NCBI GenBank assembly: GCA_017460265.1
Contig: JAFUBJ010000175.1
Coordinates: 1-22,908 of the forward strand
Length of the DNA: 22,908 bases
Direction: 5' to 3'
Source of the DNA: Atopobiaceae bacterium
Lineage (GTDB): Bacteria; Actinomycetota; Coriobacteriia; Coriobacteriales; Atopobiaceae
The notes below the pieces were generated by a model that was not told the DNA's origin, ran no database searches, and saw only the letters and a program-made list of their open reading frames with translations. Shown here in pieces: positions 22,050 through 22,908 of the stretch. Numbering within the stretch: the first letter of the stretch is position 1; each line of letters begins with the position of its first letter. A program made the position numbers and the translations under genes.

Positions 22050-22908
22050 CGTGCGCCACCTGTTACCGCGAAACTATCCATCAGCGTGCCCGAGAGCGCA
22101 AAGTGGGGAAGACTGATGAGCTCGCCCTCGAACGAGGGGATGATGGGCCACAGGGCAGGGTCGCCCACGATGGCGTCATAGTTGCCTTGCGCTACGAGCT
22201 CTGCGAAATCGTCCTCCTCGGACAGGCGCACGTCACCAGGCTGAGTGAGCTCTGGCACCTGCATGAACCACGTGGCGCAGGTCACGCGCTCTGTGCCGTG
22301 GGTCAGAAGGAGCGTGCGGAGCGCGTGCGCCGTGACCTGCTGGTGGACCACCAGCACGCGTTTTCCAGCGACAGCATCCACGTCGAGGCCCACGTTCTGA
22401 GCGTCCTCAAAGCGAGGATCCGCCAGCTCATACGGCGTGCCAAAGCGCTCCTCCAAAAGCTTGGCAGCCGCCAAGCCCGAGGGAGCCACCACCACGTTGC
22501 GCTCCACGCTGGATGCGTGGATCACGTCATCAAGCGATGATCCCATGCCATAGCAGACGGCGCCGGGCAGCGCGGCGCGCACGCTGTCCGCGCTCGTGCA
22601 GCTCAGGTCCAGCGGGTTGGCGCCCAAAACGCCAATGCGCCCCTGCTCAATGGGGTAGGACGCCGTGGCAAAGCGGTCAAACAGCGCGCGGTACGCCTTG
22701 CGCGCGCCGTCGTCGTAGAGGCGCGTGCCCGAGGTGTCCACGGTGATGATGGGCAGGTCGCACGAGCGCCGTGCCATGCGGGCGAGTGCGCGATAGTCGG
22801 TGCCGATGACGGCGGGCACGGGGGTGCCCACGATGGCGGCAAAGCGCGCCTCCACCTTGGTGGCGGCGTCGGCTAGCTCGGCCACGAGCTTGTCGTCGCG
22901 GCCCAGGA
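22046..22908 (-). CDS. Third nitrogenase component 1-like protein, 5' truncated by the window end
   Basis: The frame is open to the window edge, so the start and N-terminal cysteine region are missing; at least 286 residues are visible. It is a paralogue of the protein at 14944: LGRDDKLV matches LGNDDKLI, IGTDY matches NGTDF, CYGMGSSLDD matches CWAMGSTLDD, GLAAAKLLEERFGTPY matches GLAAAKVLRERFGTPY, and both end near LPH-hA-SG. The cysteine equivalent to C93 of the partner is absent (IVGTP instead of LCNSP), so cluster ligation would be asymmetric, as in BchN-BchB. The two may form the two halves of one reductase, although hypFCDE and a third family member lie between them. Stop overlaps hypF start by 4 bp. 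Confidence 0.85.
   Translation of the reverse strand, partial: LGRDDKLVAELADAATKVEARFAAIVGTPVPAVIGTDYRALARMARRSCDLPIITVDTSGTRLYDDGARKAYRALFDRFATASYPIEQGRIGVLGANPLDLSCTSADSVRAALPGAVCYGMGSSLDDVIHASSVERNVVVAPSGLAAAKLLEERFGTPYELADPRFEDAQNVGLDVDAVAGKRVLVVHQQVTAHALRTLLLTHGTERVTCATWFMQVPELTQPGDVRLSEEDDFAELVAQGNYDAIVGDPALWPIIPSFEGELISLPHFALSGTLMDSFAVTGGAR

Noticed and set aside
14944..22908. A true nitrogenase (nif) cluster
   Set aside because: The FeMo-cofactor cysteine position appears to be serine, the proteins are shorter than NifD/NifK, and no nifH, nifB, nifE or nifN is seen; only the superfamily is supported.
1..22908. Mobile element, phage, CRISPR, tRNA or rRNA content
   Set aside because: No transposase, integrase, repeat-spacer pattern, cloverleaf-like sequence or rRNA-like stretch was seen; the window is densely packed with metabolic genes.

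Overview
The window looks like a chromosomal segment of a GC-rich, anaerobic or fermentative actinobacterium, most likely of the class Coriobacteriia (Olsenella/Atopobium-like). This is inferred from base composition, gene style and gene mix: a fused FeoA-FeoB ferrous iron transporter, PTS and glycogen genes, a GlpA-like FAD/Fe-S dehydrogenase and hydrogenase maturation genes. No rRNA, tRNA, CRISPR array, insertion sequence or phage gene was found. Every base lies in a gene or in a gap shorter than 200 bp.

Left part, + strand (1-9723). A truncated Sde182-type (DUF1593) nucleoside-hydrolase-like gene is followed by a UlaG-like metallo-beta-lactamase-fold hydrolase and a Nudix hydrolase, with an orphan lactose/cellobiose-type PTS IIB protein next. 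Then come a single-chain FeoA-FeoB iron transporter, a glycogen branching enzyme, an unusual fusion of a metallo-beta-lactamase-fold domain with a SAM methyltransferase, and a leucine-carboxyl-methyltransferase-family protein. A 16-bp palindrome upstream of feoAB (GTTAGC-N4-GCTAAC) recurs with 13/16 identity over the promoter of the second methyltransferase. A weaker inverted repeat lies in front of the fusion gene. These may be sites of one metal-responsive regulator.

Middle part, + strand (9906-14912). A compact five-gene operon encodes a degenerate class II aldolase-like protein, an intact zinc class II aldolase, an FAD/NAD(P) oxidoreductase, an APH-fold kinase, and a GlpA-like FAD dehydrogenase carrying an N-terminal BON-like domain and a C-terminal BFD [2Fe-2S]-type domain. 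Most genes overlap by 4-8 bp. This looks like a catabolic route for a phosphorylated polyol or sugar; the substrate cannot be read from the sequence.

Right part, - strand (22908-14944). This is the most unusual region: an operon in the order nitrogenase-component-1-like protein (5' end outside the window), hypF, hypC, hypD, hypE, a second nitrogenase-like protein, and a third nitrogenase-like protein. HypF, HypC and HypD carry all their signature residues. HypE lacks the C-terminal PRIC cysteine that normally carries the cyanide precursor. No hydrogenase structural gene, hypA or hypB is visible. Three nitrogenase-fold proteins co-transcribed with the Fe(CN)2CO assembly machinery, one part of which is altered, are a plausible candidate for an undescribed metallocofactor or reductase system.
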